In this document: in pieces, positions 1 to 12,061 of the stretch
Position numbering within the stretch: the stretch's first letter is position 1
How the letters are laid out: each line of letters opens with the position of its first letter
Assembly: GCF_029168945.1 (NCBI RefSeq)
Contig: NC_083602.1
Location: forward strand, 68,220,600-68,284,599
Reading direction: 5' to 3'
DNA: 64,000 bases
Origin: Cannabis sativa
Lineage: Eukaryota > Streptophyta > Magnoliopsida > Rosales > Cannabaceae
Program-made: the position numbers and the translations under genes
The notes under the pieces: generated by a model
What the model saw: only the letters and a program-made list of their open reading frames with translations
What the model was told of the DNA's origin: nothing
Database searches by the model: none

Positions 1-332
1 TCCTATTCCACGTCAGCATCCACTAACTTGAAGATAAGAATGATAAAAGGTTACACGGATTTCTAGTTCTACACGTGTTAAAATAGAACGTGGTCAAAGC
101 CCACATTTTGTGAAAACAGTTATGTAATTCAAATTCAAATGTAAATAACTGTCAACCTATATTCTTATAAATAGGGGCCGATTATATATACAGAAAAGGG
201 GACGGAAAATCTTTGAGAGAAAAAGATCACTGATTATAATACTGTATTGAATATCTAAAAATATCTTGAATAAGATAGACTCATGGACTATGTAGATTTA
301 ACTGCAAAACTACGTAAAAAAACTTGGTGTCG
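1..332 (+). other. Possible LTR or promoter remnant upstream of a TTA repeat
   Basis: A TATA-like CTTATAAATAGGGG lies near 165-180. It is followed by a purine-rich stretch and by GGACTATGTAGATTTAACTG near 284-303. That order (TATA box, short leader, wording of this kind) resembles the end of some plant LTRs. No PBS or partner LTR is visible, so it could equally be a promoter fragment of something outside the window. Confidence 0.3.
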
Positions 333-393
<61 letters not shown>

Positions 394-404
394 TATTATT
401 ATTA
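333..404. repeat. (TTA)n microsatellite
   Basis: About 24 units of TTA, interrupted by single G and C substitutions. Confidence 0.95.
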
Positions 405-932
405 ATTCTTTTCAGTTTTCTAATATATCTGTGTTTAATTTATTACGAAAAAAGGCTCCTTATTCGTCAATGAAAATCTGTGTTAACAAATATAATATAT
501 GTTCATTCTAAAAATATGGAGTTAACTTGTAAAAAAAATCTCCTTAAACTTTGTCACTAAAATATCATGCCTCCTCTATTTATATGGATGTTAAATATAC
601 ATTTTAAATTTTAGACAATTATGGAAAGTTAGTATTATGTAATATTTTGTCAATTTTCGTAGTTATCTTACAAATATGAAATAGTATTGTCTAATTTAGT
701 TCTTACCTAAGCAAATCGAAATAAAATTAAATTCAAGAGAATGTATTTGATTTTCACTATAAATTAGCTTCATCATATTTTTCATTATTTTTTTAAAAAA
801 TTTAATCACTTTTTTTATTTTTTAGCCCTATAAATTGATATTTGCACAAGTGAAAAATTTAACAGAAATTTTAATTTTTACTAATTAATAAAATTAAGAA
901 GTATTTTGACAACGTTAATATTAACGTAATGG
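405..932. other. AT-rich intergenic sequence, no gene seen
   Basis: No ORF with recognisable content, no RNA gene and no clear repeat. Stop codons are dense in all frames. Confidence 0.7.
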
Positions 933-1349
933 TAGCTCTATTTGCAACCCATAAAATAATAAATACACTCTATTATTAAAAAAAATATATACTTAAATTT
1001 TTTTAAAAAAATTACTCTTGATATTTTTTTAAAATTCTTTCCTTATATTATTTTATGTTAATTTCAATACTTATTTTGATTTCATTTTCATCTTTTTTTT
1101 CTAACTCATGTATATATTTTTTTATTTTTTTCTAAAAAAATCTCATATAATTTTTTATTTTAAATTTTTTGTCATAATATTTAAAATATAATTTATTTTT
1201 GTTTAATAGGTATATTGTTTAAGAATATGAATTGGAAGAAAAAAAATTAAAAAAATTTAGTACAATTAAAAATATAATTTTATATAAAATAAAAATTATT
1301 AAAATAGGGTGTCTTTATAAATTTTTGGAGTATTAATGAAATTTCCTGA
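933..1349 (-). mobile_element. MITE-like repeat, left copy of an inverted pair
   Basis: This stretch matches the reverse complement of 1650-1920 along its length: a run about AACCCATAAAATAATAAA at one end and a GTGTCTTTATAAATTTTT block at the other. It carries extra AT-rich sequence in the middle. Its ends are imperfect inverted repeats (GCTCTATTTGCAACCC against GGAAATTTCATTAATACTCC reversed). There is no coding capacity. The superfamily is unknown because no clear TSD is visible. Confidence 0.5.
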
Positions 1350-1649
1350 TTGACATAATCCTATAAGTGCAAAATAGTTTTTTTTATCTTAACAAAAGTC
1401 TTAATTTTACTAACTAATAAGGTTAAAGGGGATATTTTTGACAACGCTTAAATTAGAGAGACACAATTATATAAATGATATGTTTACTTGGAGGGAATAA
1501 GAATCAATAGTATGATATTAATTTCCATATAATAATTTATTAAATTGTGGAAAGAGAGAAAGTAATGGGGTTCACACAAATTAGAGAGAAAATAAAGAAT
1601 AATGTTCTCTCCTCATTTTTATAGGGAATACTTTCTCCTTTATTAATTT

Positions 1650-1920
1650 AGGGAAATTTTATTTACACCTCAAAAATTTCTAAAGACACCTAATTTTAAT
1701 AATTTTTATTTTATATAAAATTTATATTATTAATTGTACTAAATTTTTTTAAACTTTTTTCTTCCAGTTCATATTCTTAAAAAATTTACCTATCAAACAA
1801 AAATAAATTATATTATAAATATTATAACAAAAAATTAAAATAAAAAATTATATTTAAGTTTATATTTTTTTAATAATAGGGTGCATTTATCATTTTATGG
1901 GGTACAAATAGGAAATCCCT
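1650..1920 (+). mobile_element. MITE-like repeat, right copy of an inverted pair
   Basis: An AT-rich element of about 270 bp with imperfect terminal inverted repeats: GGGAAATTTTATTTACACC at the left and the reverse complement of GGGATTTCCTATTTGTACCC at the right. It is homologous to 933-1349 in opposite orientation. The shorter copy lacks the central extension. It stops about 240 bp before the LINE ORF1 start. Confidence 0.55.
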
Positions 1921-2157
1921 CAACATCGATGAGAATATGAGCGTTGTTTGCCCTTAAAATTTGCTCTGTGGCAGTTGTGTTTTTGTTATTTCTTTTTAAA
2001 TGTTTTCTCTCTAATTTTGTTCCCTTTTTTGATCATAACTTCCTCTTTTGGTCTATAACTACTCCCGCCCTGATATATTCAAAATCTAACCTCCTTCTTC
2101 CCTAGTTCTTTCTCCCTTGTTCTTGCTTCCGACAGTGTTTCCACCCTAGCTTCTAAG

Positions 2158-2484
2158 ATGGATTCGTTCCATCCTGACATCTCCAATGCCCTTTCCATTA
2201 GAGAAAGAGAAGTTGTTAACTTGTCCAATCTCCCTACACCTCCCCAACGTCCTGTTTCCCACCGAATTATTTGCAGAATCTTCTCTCACAGAGGTTTCAA
2301 TCCAAAGCAACTTATTAATTTCTTCACCACTCACTGGAAAGGCCGATTTGAAGTCACAATTTCTACTTATGAAAAGGATTCCTTTATGATCACCTTTGGT
2401 TGTGAAGGTGACTTAAGAAGAGTTCTCTCTAAGGAACCTTGGCATTTTCATAACAAACACATGATACTATGCACTCCAACTAAT
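2158..2484 (+). pseudogene. LINE ORF1, DUF4283 N-terminal half
   Basis: The ATG at 2158 opens a frame of 109 LINE codons that ends where a solo LTR enters at 2485. The sequence has the typical DUF4283 wording: an early FTTHWKG segment, then KDSFMITFGCEGDLRRVL and EPWHFHNKHMILCTP. In plant LINEs this ORF1 region is thought to act as the nucleic-acid-binding partner of the reverse transcriptase. The frame resumes at 4382. The apparent ORF continuing to 2538 is only read-through into the LTR. Confidence 0.8.
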
Positions 2485-4376
2485 TGTTGGATATTATTTT
2501 ACCAGGATCTTAGATCTACTCACAAGTATGTTTATTAACATCCTAAATATGAACTTTCTAAAACGATAAATTAAACACATATAAAGTTTAGGAAACCTTA
2601 CATTGGGTGCAGCGGAATATAATGACTCCTTCCGTTCAGATATCTAGCCCTTGATTCCTTTCTGTAGCAGAGCATTATCAATATCTGAACCTGGATCTCT
2701 TTCTCTGAATCTTTGATGCTGAAACTCCTTTGCTGATGATCTTTCTTCACGATCTTCCTCACTATGATTGAGGTATCACTTGATGTGTGTGGGCACTACT
2801 CATACACTAAGGATTTCGAAATTATCAAGGAAGAAGAGAGAGAGTGGTCAGCTAAAGATAGGGAGAGAGAAGGCTCAGTTTTTCTGAATAGAAAAAGTCA
2901 GAAGAAAAGTGTAATTTTTCTGAAGCCTTCACTATCTATTTATAGCATTCCACTAGGGTTAGATTTGAATTATATGGCATTAAAATAATGAAAAAATCAA
3001 TTTAAAAAAGCTACAAAGGTGGCCGGCCATACACTTAATGGATTGGGCCTTGGGCTTTGCAATTTTGCAATTTTAACACCTTTTGTATCTGATTTTCTCA
3101 AAAATGCCAATTTCCTAATTCAATCATTTAAATGCCAATTCTAACTATTTAATAACTATAAATAATTATTAAATAATATTGTCATTTATCATATTTATTA
3201 ATTGAACCATACAAAGTATCATAATTAACAAATATGCCCCTATAAACTCTTTCTTTACAATTTCGCCCTTACTTAGTGAAAATTTCACAAATAGACATAG
3301 TCTAATTTGAGAATTATAATTGATTAATCAAAACCAATTACATGAGTCTTACAAGCAATATTATCTCAACTAGTGGGGGGACCATGGGTCTATATAACCG
3401 AGCTTCCAATAAGTAGATCAAGAATTTAGCACTAAAATTCACTAACTTATTAATTCTTCGTTGAATCCACGCATAGAACTTAGAATTGCACTCTCAGTAT
3501 ATAGAATGCTCTATATGTTCCACCATATAGACACATCATTAGTTATCCATTGTTATAATCCTAATGTGATCAATGATCCTCTATATGAATGATCTACACT
3601 GTAAAGGGATTAAATTACCGTTACACCCTACAATGTATTTATTCCTTAAAACACTTGACCCCGTATAAATGATATTTCAGCTTATGTGAAATGAGTACTC
3701 CACCATTTATGTTCGTTTGGTCAAGCTCGAAGGAGATCATCCTTTGCTTACTATTCGCCAGATAGAAGCTATAGATTCCATGTTTATGATAGCGCTCCCA
3801 CTCAATTGCACTACCGTGTTCCCAAAATGTACGTATCACCCTGACCTAAAAGTAGGCTTAACTAACAAATCAAAGAACACGAATAGCCTTTCAAGATTGA
3901 GCCTAATCATATCAGGATTAAGATCATTTGATCTAGGATCAACTAGGCGATATTGACTTGAATAGATATTACGGTAAGTTTAATAAATCTAAGTCAAAGT
4001 TCAATATCGGTCCCTTCAGATGCATACTCCATGCATCCAACCTGAGCTTTACTTTAACCAATGTTCTGGAAAGAACATAGTATTTCTCCAAATACAAGTA
4101 AACTCTTGTTGTAGATTATCATATCAGTAAAACCCTGTGTCTGATAAATCTAGGAAACTTTATTCACATAGTCATGTTTACTTTCCAATGTGTTGACGGC
4201 ACAATAAACAGGATCAAGTATGTGAAAAGGGTTTCAGATGAATTTATACATTATGTACATATAATCATGAAATAAATCATGTGAACCATGCAACATTAAA
4301 CGTTATTTCTGATCTATATTAATAAGTAAATCTGATTATATTGAAATGAGTTTTATTTAGGGCATAAAACCCAACA
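2485..4376 (-). mobile_element. Solo LTR of the 1.9-kb LTR family, minus orientation
   Basis: The 1892-bp insert starts TGTTGG and ends CCAACA, and is flanked by a perfect 5-bp TSD, CTAAT, at 2480-2484 and 4377-4381. Read on the minus strand it starts TGTTGGGTTTTATGCCC and is collinear with the LTR at 60904-62800, which is followed by a PBS. There is no internal sequence or second LTR. It therefore arose by LTR-LTR recombination. It disrupts LINE ORF1. Confidence 0.92.
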
Positions 4377-4381
4377 CTAAT

Positions 4382-4998
4382 CTGCTAAATGCTCCACTTG
4401 AATCTTATACTACAGCTCCCTTTTGGGTTCAAGTGTTGCAACTGCCCTTCTTGAGTAAGTCTGAATCACTTGCACGGGTTATTGGGAACTTAATTGGCTC
4501 CTTCATTGAAGTTCATGAAGACTCCCTTTACGAAGGATGGGGTCCGTTTCTTCGAATTCGTGTTGGAATTGATGTATCCAAACCAATTCTACGCGGGCAA
4601 ACTTTTACTTTTCCTTGGATGTCGGATGAATTATGGCTTGATTATCGATACGAAAGACTTCCAGATTTCTGCTACGAATGTGAAACTATTGGCCATGTAG
4701 TTGACAAATGCCCCACTTGCTTGGAAAAATTGGATGACGGCAAAGAACCTGGCCTTCCTTATGGTCCCTGGTTAGAAGGGTCTCCTCTCCCAAAATCCAA
4801 TTATGACCGCTACAGACAAGACTTTTCTAAAGCAGGTCCCTGTCCTTTCATCACTCGCCTTTCTCGCAACACTATCTCCCACATCATCCCTCACCCAAAG
4901 CCACTCCCTGCTTCCCCCTCAGGCCACTTCACGAGAAAAAGGAAAAGCTGTGATGATTGACAATGACAATCCTCTCGCTGCTCTTAAAATCATGTACA
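4382..4998 (+). pseudogene. LINE ORF1, C-terminal half with CCHC zinc knuckle
   Basis: This continues the DUF4283 protein after the LTR insertion. The frame from 4382 reads LLNAPLESYTTAPFWVQV and on to a CCHC knuckle (CYECETIGHVVDKC, C-x2-C-x4-H-x4-C, about 4670-4711). The tract LDYRYERLPDFC before it is typical of the zf-CCHC_4 family in plant LINEs. A stop at 4958-4960 is bypassed by a shift into the next frame, which continues KGKAVMIDNDNPLAALKIM to the LTR insertion at 4999. That frame rejoins LINE sequence after 6906. Confidence 0.8.
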
Positions 4999-6901
4999 TG
5001 TTGGGTTTTATACCCTAAATAAAACTCCATTTCAATGTAATCCATTTTATTCAACATCAATAAAGAAACATAAGTATTTTTCATTCATTTGTGTATGTTT
5101 TGGTTCATGTTATCAATTGCTTGTCTATTTGATTTATAAATTTATCTGAAACCCTTTTCACATACTTGATCATGTTTATTGTGTTGTCAACACATTGGAA
5201 AGTAAACATGACTATGTGAATAAAGTTTCCTAAATTTATCAGACACAAGGTTTTATTGATATGATAATCTACAACAGAGTTTACTTACATTTGGAGAAAT
5301 GCTTTGTTCTTTCCAGAGCATTGGTTAAAGTAAAGCTCAGTTGGGTGCATGGAGTACGCATTGGAAGGGACCGATATTGAACTTTGACTTAGATTTATTA
5401 AACTTACCGTAATATCTATTCAAGTCAATATCGCCTAGTTGATCCAAGATCAAATGATCTTAATCCTGTTATGATTAGGCTCAATCTCAAGAGGCTATTC
5501 GTGTTCTTTGATTTGTTAGTTGAGCCTACTTTTGGGTCAGGGTGATATATACATTTTGGGAACACGGTAGTGCAATTGAGTGGGAGCGCTAACATAAACA
5601 TGGAATCTCTAGCTTCTATCTGGCGAATAGTAAGTAAAGGATGATCTCCTTCGAGCTTGACCAAACGAAAATAAATGGTGGAGTACTCATTTCACATAAG
5701 CTGAAATATCATTTATACGGGGTTAAGTGTTTTAAGGATAAAATACATTGTAGGGTGTAACGGTAATCTAATCCCTTTACAGTGTAGATCATTCATATAG
5801 AGGATCATTGATCAAATTAGGATTATAACAATGGATAACTAATGAGGTGTCTATATGGTGGAACATATAGAGCATTCTATATACTGAGAGTGCAATTCTA
5901 AGTTCTATGCGTGGATTCAACGAAGAATTAATAAGTCAGTGAATTTAGGTTATAAATTCTTGATCTGCTTATTGGAAGCTCGGTTATATAGACCCATGGT
6001 CCCCCCACTAGTTGAGATAATATTGCTTGTAAGACTCATATAATTGGTTTTGATTAATCAATTATAATTCTCAAATTAGACTATGTCTATTTGTGAATTT
6101 TTCACTAAATAAGGGCGAAATTGTAAAGAAAGAGTTTTAGGGACATATTTGTTAATTATGATACTTTGTATGGTTCAATTAATAAATATGATAAATGACA
6201 ATATTATTTAATAATTATTTATAGCTATTAAATAATTAGAATTGGCATTTAAATGGTTGAATTTGAAAATTGGCATTTTTGAGAAAATGAGATGCAGAAA
6301 TGATTAAACTGCAAAATTGCAAAAAGTGAGGCCCAAATCCATATTGCCTAGGCCGACCACTTTTATAGGCTTTATCATCTGATATTTTTATTATTTTAAT
6401 GCCAAATAATTCAAACCTAACCCTAGTGGAATGCTATAAATAGATAGTGAATGCTTCAGGAAATTTACACTTTAACTTCTGATTTCCTTCAGAGAAAAAC
6501 CTGAGCCTTCTCTCTCTCTATACCTAGCCGCCACCTTCTTCTCTTTCTTATTCCTTGAAATTTCGAACCTCTTAGTGATAGAGTAGTGCCCACACACAGC
6601 AAGTAATACCTCAATCATAGTGAGGAAGATCGTGAAGAAAGACATTCAACAAGAAGGAGTTTCAGCACTAAAGAAGGAGAGAAAGAGATCCAGGTTCAGA
6701 TCTTGATAATACTCTGCGACAGAAAGGATACAAGAGTTAGAGATCTGAACGGAAGGAGTCATATTATTCAGCTGCACCCAATGTAAGGTTTCTCATACTT
6801 TATATGTGTTTATTTCATAATCGTTTTAGAATTTCATATTTAGGGTGTTAATCAACATACTTGGGAGTAGATCTAAGATCCTGGTAAAATAATTTCCAAC
6901 A
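4999..6901 (+). mobile_element. Solo LTR of the 1.9-kb LTR family, plus orientation
   Basis: The 1903-bp insert starts TGTTGGGTTTTATACCC and ends AATTTCCAACA, with a perfect TSD GTACA at 4994-4998 and 6902-6906. It is collinear with 15232-17133 and 60904-62800, and is essentially the inverse of the solo LTR at 2485-4376. It carries no internal domain. A TATA box, CTATAAATAG, lies at 6434-6443. Removing it with one TSD restores the LINE frame (LKIMYTPSNFAGSSSNAC). Confidence 0.93.
6434..6443 (+). promoter_or_regulatory. LTR TATA box
   Basis: CTATAAATAG in the last 480 bp of the LTR. The same site is kept at 16664-16673 and 62331-62340 in the other plus-oriented copies, at a similar distance from the LTR end. 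It probably sets the U3/R boundary of the retroelement transcript. Confidence 0.5.
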
Positions 6902-7531
6902 GTACACACCATCCAATTTTGCTGGAAGTTCATCCAATGCTTGCATTTCCACATCCATTAACTTGGACAAACTTTCCAATGACAAACAGATCATATCGCC
7001 AACATCTAAATTGACTGCTACAACTTCTTCTCCTCGATCGACTATTAAAAAATCTGAACATCACCCTCTTCTTCACAACACTACCCCTTCGGCTTCGATC
7101 TCAGCAACAACATCTGTAATGCTTTCAATTGCTACACCTCCAGCATATGTGCATGTACCACCAATACATAGCAACCATCATCCTTCAATTGCTGCTACAC
7201 CAGTAACCACAAACTCCACCATAGTCACAACTCTTCCACTTGACTTCTCGACTGTTACCATCTCCACTGCTGCTATTGACTCAACACCAACTCCACATAT
7301 TGAAAATAGAATGTCCTCTATTTTTACCAAAAGACAGTATGTTTCCACAAGTGGTAATGTGCGTAATGTTTTGAAGCGATGTCGAACGAGAATGACTCCC
7401 CTAGCAGACTCCACCAACACTTCTACTCACCAACAACCTGATCCTTCCTCTGAAATCACAGATATTTCACTGTTGGCTGATGGTAATGGTGCTCCCTCGG
7501 CGAAGGCTGTTGTACAGCCTCGCCAATCGCC
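6902..7531 (+). pseudogene. LINE ORF1 tail, Ser/Thr/Pro-rich linker
   Basis: After the second TSD copy the frame continues into a low-complexity Ser/Thr/Pro-rich stretch (from 6963 MDKLSNDKQIISPTSKL to a stop near 7535). This is the usual linker between ORF1 and the endonuclease. It contains no recognisable domain. It overlaps the endonuclease ATG at 7532 by four bases (ATGA), as in some two-ORF LINEs. Confidence 0.6.
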
Positions 7532-8190
7532 ATGAATATCATCTCTTGGAATGCTCAGGGTTTGAGCAATCCAAAGGCATTCCGACAACTGCGTTTGCTC
7601 ATCTCTCAAAATAAACCTGATGTAATTTTCATTATGGAAACAAAGCTTAGTTTAGGATCTATTTCTAAATTTTGTAATGCTTTTAAATTTCAGAATGGTA
7701 TAGAGGTCCCTAGAGTAGGTCTAAGTGATGGTTTGCTATTTCTTTGGAATTTGAATGTAAATGTAACTATTATTAATTATGGAAGGAAATTTGTTGATTG
7801 TTACATGGCCCGCTTTGATGGCCCCTCTTGTCACTTCTCTGGTTTTTATGGATCCCCCGTTGTTTCTCAAAGAAAATTTACTTGGGAACTCTTAAAGAAG
7901 CTTAAAGACTCAGCTCCGTTAATGCCTTGGGGGCCCTTTAAAAAATGACTCTTAAATTGATGATTTCAGAACCACCATTGATGCAAGAGGACTTCATGAA
8001 CTTATCTTTGATGGTGAGAGATTTACTTTGCATAACAACAACATTTGCGGCTCTAATGTGAAAGAACGTTTGGACTATGGTTTCATCAATTCCTCCTGGA
8101 TGAATGAATTTCAAGTTCCAACTATTTCACATCTTGACTTTTTTCAATCGGATCATAGGGCATTAAAGGTTACTATACAACCTCATTCTA
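7532..8190 (+). pseudogene. LINE apurinic-like endonuclease (EEP), active site deleted
   Basis: The frame starts MNIISWNAQGLSNPKAFRQL, with the endonuclease metal-site Asn and then IFIMETKL (Glu). After about 135 residues it breaks at 7930-7960, where PWGPFKK replaces the expected GDFNE catalytic block. It resumes in another frame with RTTIDARGLHELIFDGERFT, then KERLDYGFINSSW and the terminal SDHRALKV (Asp-His pair). The family nicks target DNA for target-primed reverse transcription. This copy cannot, since the GDFN Asp/Asn are gone and the frame is broken. Confidence 0.8.
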
Positions 8191-10153
8191 TTGCACCAGC
8201 CCAAAAATTTAAATCCAGATTCAGATTTGAAAAGCTTTGGCTCCATGAGGAAGATTGTACCTCCATAATCTTAAAGAATTGGAAATCAACCAGGGCAAAT
8301 CCATCTACCCAAATCCTGCAAAATCTTGCAGATTTCTCTCTTCAATTGCAATCTTGGCATAGAGCCAAATTTGGAGACTTGCCTAAAAAAATCAAAATCT
8401 CTCAAGAAAAGGTGGCTGCCCTTCACAACTCTTCGGACACTAGCAGATCCCACTTTGAAGAGCTTAAATCAAGCGAAAATATCCTTGATGAATTACTTGC
8501 TCAAGAGGAAGACTATTGGCAACAACGTGTTAGAACTTCATGGCTTAAATCGGGAGACTCCCACAAAAAGTTCTTCCACCAAAAAGCCAATACCAGACTC
8601 AACAATAATACTATCAAAGAACTCTTCGATGACCAATGTGTTTTAAGATCATCAAAAAAAGAAATTGGGGTTATGATTGAAAGTTACTTTCAGAGCATCT
8701 TCTCCACTGCTGGGTTTGATGCAGAAGCCATTCAACATGTCCTTCACACTGTTCCGTGCACCATTTTAGCTGACATAAATCACTCCCTGCTATTGCCTTA
8801 CACGCGTGAAGATGTGTTTAATGCCTTGTCCTCCATGGGAGACGATAGCAACCCTGGTTTAGATGGCATGTCCGTCATGTTTTACACAAATTATTCGCAT
8901 ATTGTTGGTGATTTGGTGTCCAAAACAGTCCTTGAGGTTCTGAATAATGGTGCGGATCCCTCCTGCTTTAATCAAACTTTAATAACTTTGATTCCTAAGG
9001 TCAAGAAACCGAATGCTATGTCTCAACTTCGCCCCATCAACCTCTGCAATGTGTTATACAAGTTGGTCTCTAAGGCAATTGTGATTCGAATTAAACCTTT
9101 CCTTTCAATGGTTATTTCCGAATCTCAAAGTGCTTTCTTCAATCGAGGCTTATTACGGATAACGTGTTGGTTGCTTTTGAACTTTTGCACTCATTAAAAC
9201 ACTTAAAGAGAGGCAAAGAAGGCTACGCCGCCATCAAGCTCGACATGAGCAAAGCCTTTGATAGGGTGGAATGGCACTTTGTTTACAACATGATGATTAA
9301 AATGGGGTTCGATCCAGCTGTAGTGGATCTCATATATTGCTGTATCAACACTATTACATACTTTTTTTCTGTCAATGGCTCTATTCAAGGTCACTTAAAT
9401 CCAACTCGTGGAATACGACAAGGTGATCCATTGTCTCCTTTCCTTTTTATCATATGTGTCGAGGGTCTCTCAAGGCTTTTTCAGTTTGAAGAACTATGAG
9501 GTAATCTTAATGGTCTTCGTATTGCCAGAGGTGCTCCAAGTGTCTCTCATCTATTTTTTGCTGACGATAGCCTCGTTCTCTGCCGTGCTAATAAAAAATC
9601 TGCCATGGCCATCAAGCGATCACTTGATTATTACTGCAGAGCTTCAGGTCAAAGCCTTAATGTGGATAAGTCTGTGCTTTCATTCTCTCCGAATACACTT
9701 CCGGTATTGCAGTCGAATGTTTAACAAATTCTGCAAATGGATATCAAACCATGTCATGAAAGATACTTGGGATTACCTTCATATTCAGGCAGAGACAAAA
9801 AAATCCTCTTTGGAGAAATCAAGGATAAGTTATGGAACCTTCTATCCGCTTGGCAAGAAATTTTTTTTTTCAGTTGGTGGCAAAGAAGTCTTACTCAAAG
9901 CTGTTGCACAATCCATTCCAACCTATGTCATGAGTTGTTTTAAACTCTCTAAAACTCTCATCAACCAAGTTGAAACCATGTGCAACAAATTCTAGTGGGG
10001 TTCTAACTCCTCGTCATCGGGTATTAATTGGAAAACATGGAAGGCTCTAACCCAGTCAAAAGTTCAAGGAGGAATGGGTTTTAAAAGTTTTGTTCACTTT
10101 AACCAAGCTTTATTGGCAAAGCAAGCTTGGCTAATTTTCTCGAAAAATACTAG
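8191..10153 (+). pseudogene. LINE reverse transcriptase with several frameshifts
   Basis: The N-terminal part is open from 8028 to 9197 and contains NPGLDGM and LITLIPKV followed by LRPINLCNVLYKLVSKA (RT motifs 1-2). A frameshift near 9150-9165 leads into a second frame (9164-9499) with KLDMSKAFDRVEW, which holds the first catalytic Asp, and [14 protein letters not shown] stop at 9497-9499 and a further shift follow. The FADDS catalytic motif lies near 9555-9569, then [10 protein letters not shown]. Later fragments [20 protein letters not shown] and [16 protein letters not shown] (10019-10150) mark the post-RT region. The RNA-dependent DNA polymerase is inactive. Confidence 0.85.
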
Positions 10154-10945
10154 AAAAATACTTCAAGCAAAACAGATAATATCTATCTAGACTTTCATTG
10201 ACTAATTAATTCAATTTCTAATTATAATATATTTTAGTTCATTTATTTTAATTAATCATTAAATGAAAAAATCATTGATTTAAGTTGGTCCAAAATTAAA
10301 ATAAATAATTTTCAACTTTAATCTATTTTTCAAATAAAATTCGAAATTTCTGCATTAAAGAAATGCAATTTTGAAATTGTGGGAAAAAGATTAATAAAAT
10401 AAAATAAAATATATTTTGAAAATTATTCAAATTTAAGTTATTCTGAAATAAGATTCCAAACTTAAGATAATTTTCAACTTTAATTAAATAACATGAAAAT
10501 AACAATATTTAAGTATCATAATGAAAATCAACTTAGATATTGAAATTTTCAATTTAATTAAATGTATTAAATTCAAGAAATAAATAATTAAGTATAGAGG
10601 AAACTTAATTATTAATTCTAGTTTAATACTAGGAAAATATACGAAACTTAGATTGTCCCAAAATTAATTATTAAACAATTAATTTCATAATTAATGATAT
10701 TTTCCTATTTAATATTAGAAATAATAACTAGTATAGAAATAACTATCTAGAATATATATCATTAACTAAGTGTTTTTCTAAAATTAACTTTAAAATATTA
10801 AATGAAAAAAATTTCATATATTTTAAAAGTTAATTATGTTGCTAATTCAATTTTAATTAGGTTAGACTAATATAATTAACCTAATACAATTTTAAATAAG
10901 GCAAATGGGCCTTCACAATTGGGGTAGTTCATGTGAGGGAGAGTT

Positions 10946-10981
10946 GGGTTCAGTATGTCGTACCCACTTCTATTGGCCCCC
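10946..10981 (-). repeat. Shared leader module (GGGTTCAGTATGTCGTACCC type), copy in B
   Basis: GGGTTCAGTATGTCGTACCC is followed by ACTTCTATTGGCCCCC. The same module recurs in leaders of F' (39675-39708), F (46253-46297) and E (54312-54347), and in the unrelated element C (14484-14521). Confidence 0.8.
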
Positions 10982-12036
10982 AACTCTCACACAAGACCCA
11001 AAAGAGAGTAATTTAACCTTAAAATAAATACCTGTTATTAATTGAATAGGTCCAAAAACTAAATGGACCTAAATAAAATCTATCAGGGTGTGACATTTTA
11101 TTTAGCAACAACATATATGCATCTAAACATAAAGTAAACATATAGGCTCACATAGGCACATAGATTTGGATGGATCCTATCATGTTACTAGGTCATACAC
11201 AGATGAAAGAAGAATGTAAAATTTACATGTTACAAATTATTTACTTGACCTATTGACAATTGAACCGTGGGTTAAAATCATATCATTGGATCTGTCAACA
11301 AGTTAACCATGGCAATTTAGATCAAGCAATAATAGGTTTTAGAAAAACTTACAAACAATCTAAAACACATACTCCTGCAAACAAGTTAGATTGGATAGTT
11401 GGATGTAGGATTTATTTAATTTTAAATTAAGTAATAAAAAAAACCGGTTTAAAAAAAATTTAAAATAAACCTACAATTTTTGAAAAATTATGTTTCAACT
11501 AACCCAAATATCATTTCAAAAAAAAAATTTGCTAACCACCTTTTAAATTTCATGTTATTTTATAAATTAAATATTCAATAAAATAAAATGATAAATACAT
11601 ACCCTTTTCTGATTTTATAATTTAATTTAAGTAAAAATAACAAAATTTAAAAGTTAGCAAAAATATCTTATTTCTATTTAAAATACCATGATTATAGTAA
11701 TCTTATTTTAAATCTAAATAAGGTCAAATTACTTAAAATAGAATATTTTATAAAAGAAATTTAATATCTGACCTTAGATTTAAAAATAAGATAAAATAAT
11801 CAAATTTTAAAAAATAAGAAAAGAACTAAGCAAAAATAGATTTTTACCTATTTTCAAATTCAAATTACACTAATATCTAAAATTAATTTTAAAAAATCAA
11901 ATTAATTTATTTCTGATAATTAGATTTGAAATATGAAAAGTAAAAATCAAAATACAAAACTACACAAAAAATCGGAAGTTAATTCCATGAAATAGTATGA
12001 AAAATCGAAGAAAAACGAAAAAATTTTGAGCTGTGC

Positions 12037-12061
12037 GGACGGTATGCAAAGCACACCATCC
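12037..12061 (-). other. GC-rich leader hairpin, element B
   Basis: An 11-bp stem with a 3-nt loop. The arms are 12037-12047 and 12051-12061, with two G-U type pairs, and lie inside a GC-rich block (about 12030-12140) of an otherwise AT-rich leader. Hairpins occupy the equivalent place in E, F, F' and G. Confidence 0.65.

Noticed and set aside
1911..1920. A possible LINE target duplication, GGAAATCCCT against AGAACTCCCT after the A tract at 19253
   Set aside because: The left sequence is the terminus of the MITE-like repeat and the match is imperfect, so it is probably coincidence.
3717..3956. A 79-codon ORF repeated in four LTR copies (also 5425-5664, 15657-15896 and 61324-61563)
   Set aside because: It lies antisense to the LTR in every copy, resembles no known protein, and its persistence follows from high nucleotide identity of the copies. 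Changes fall at first, second and third positions alike in the cases compared.
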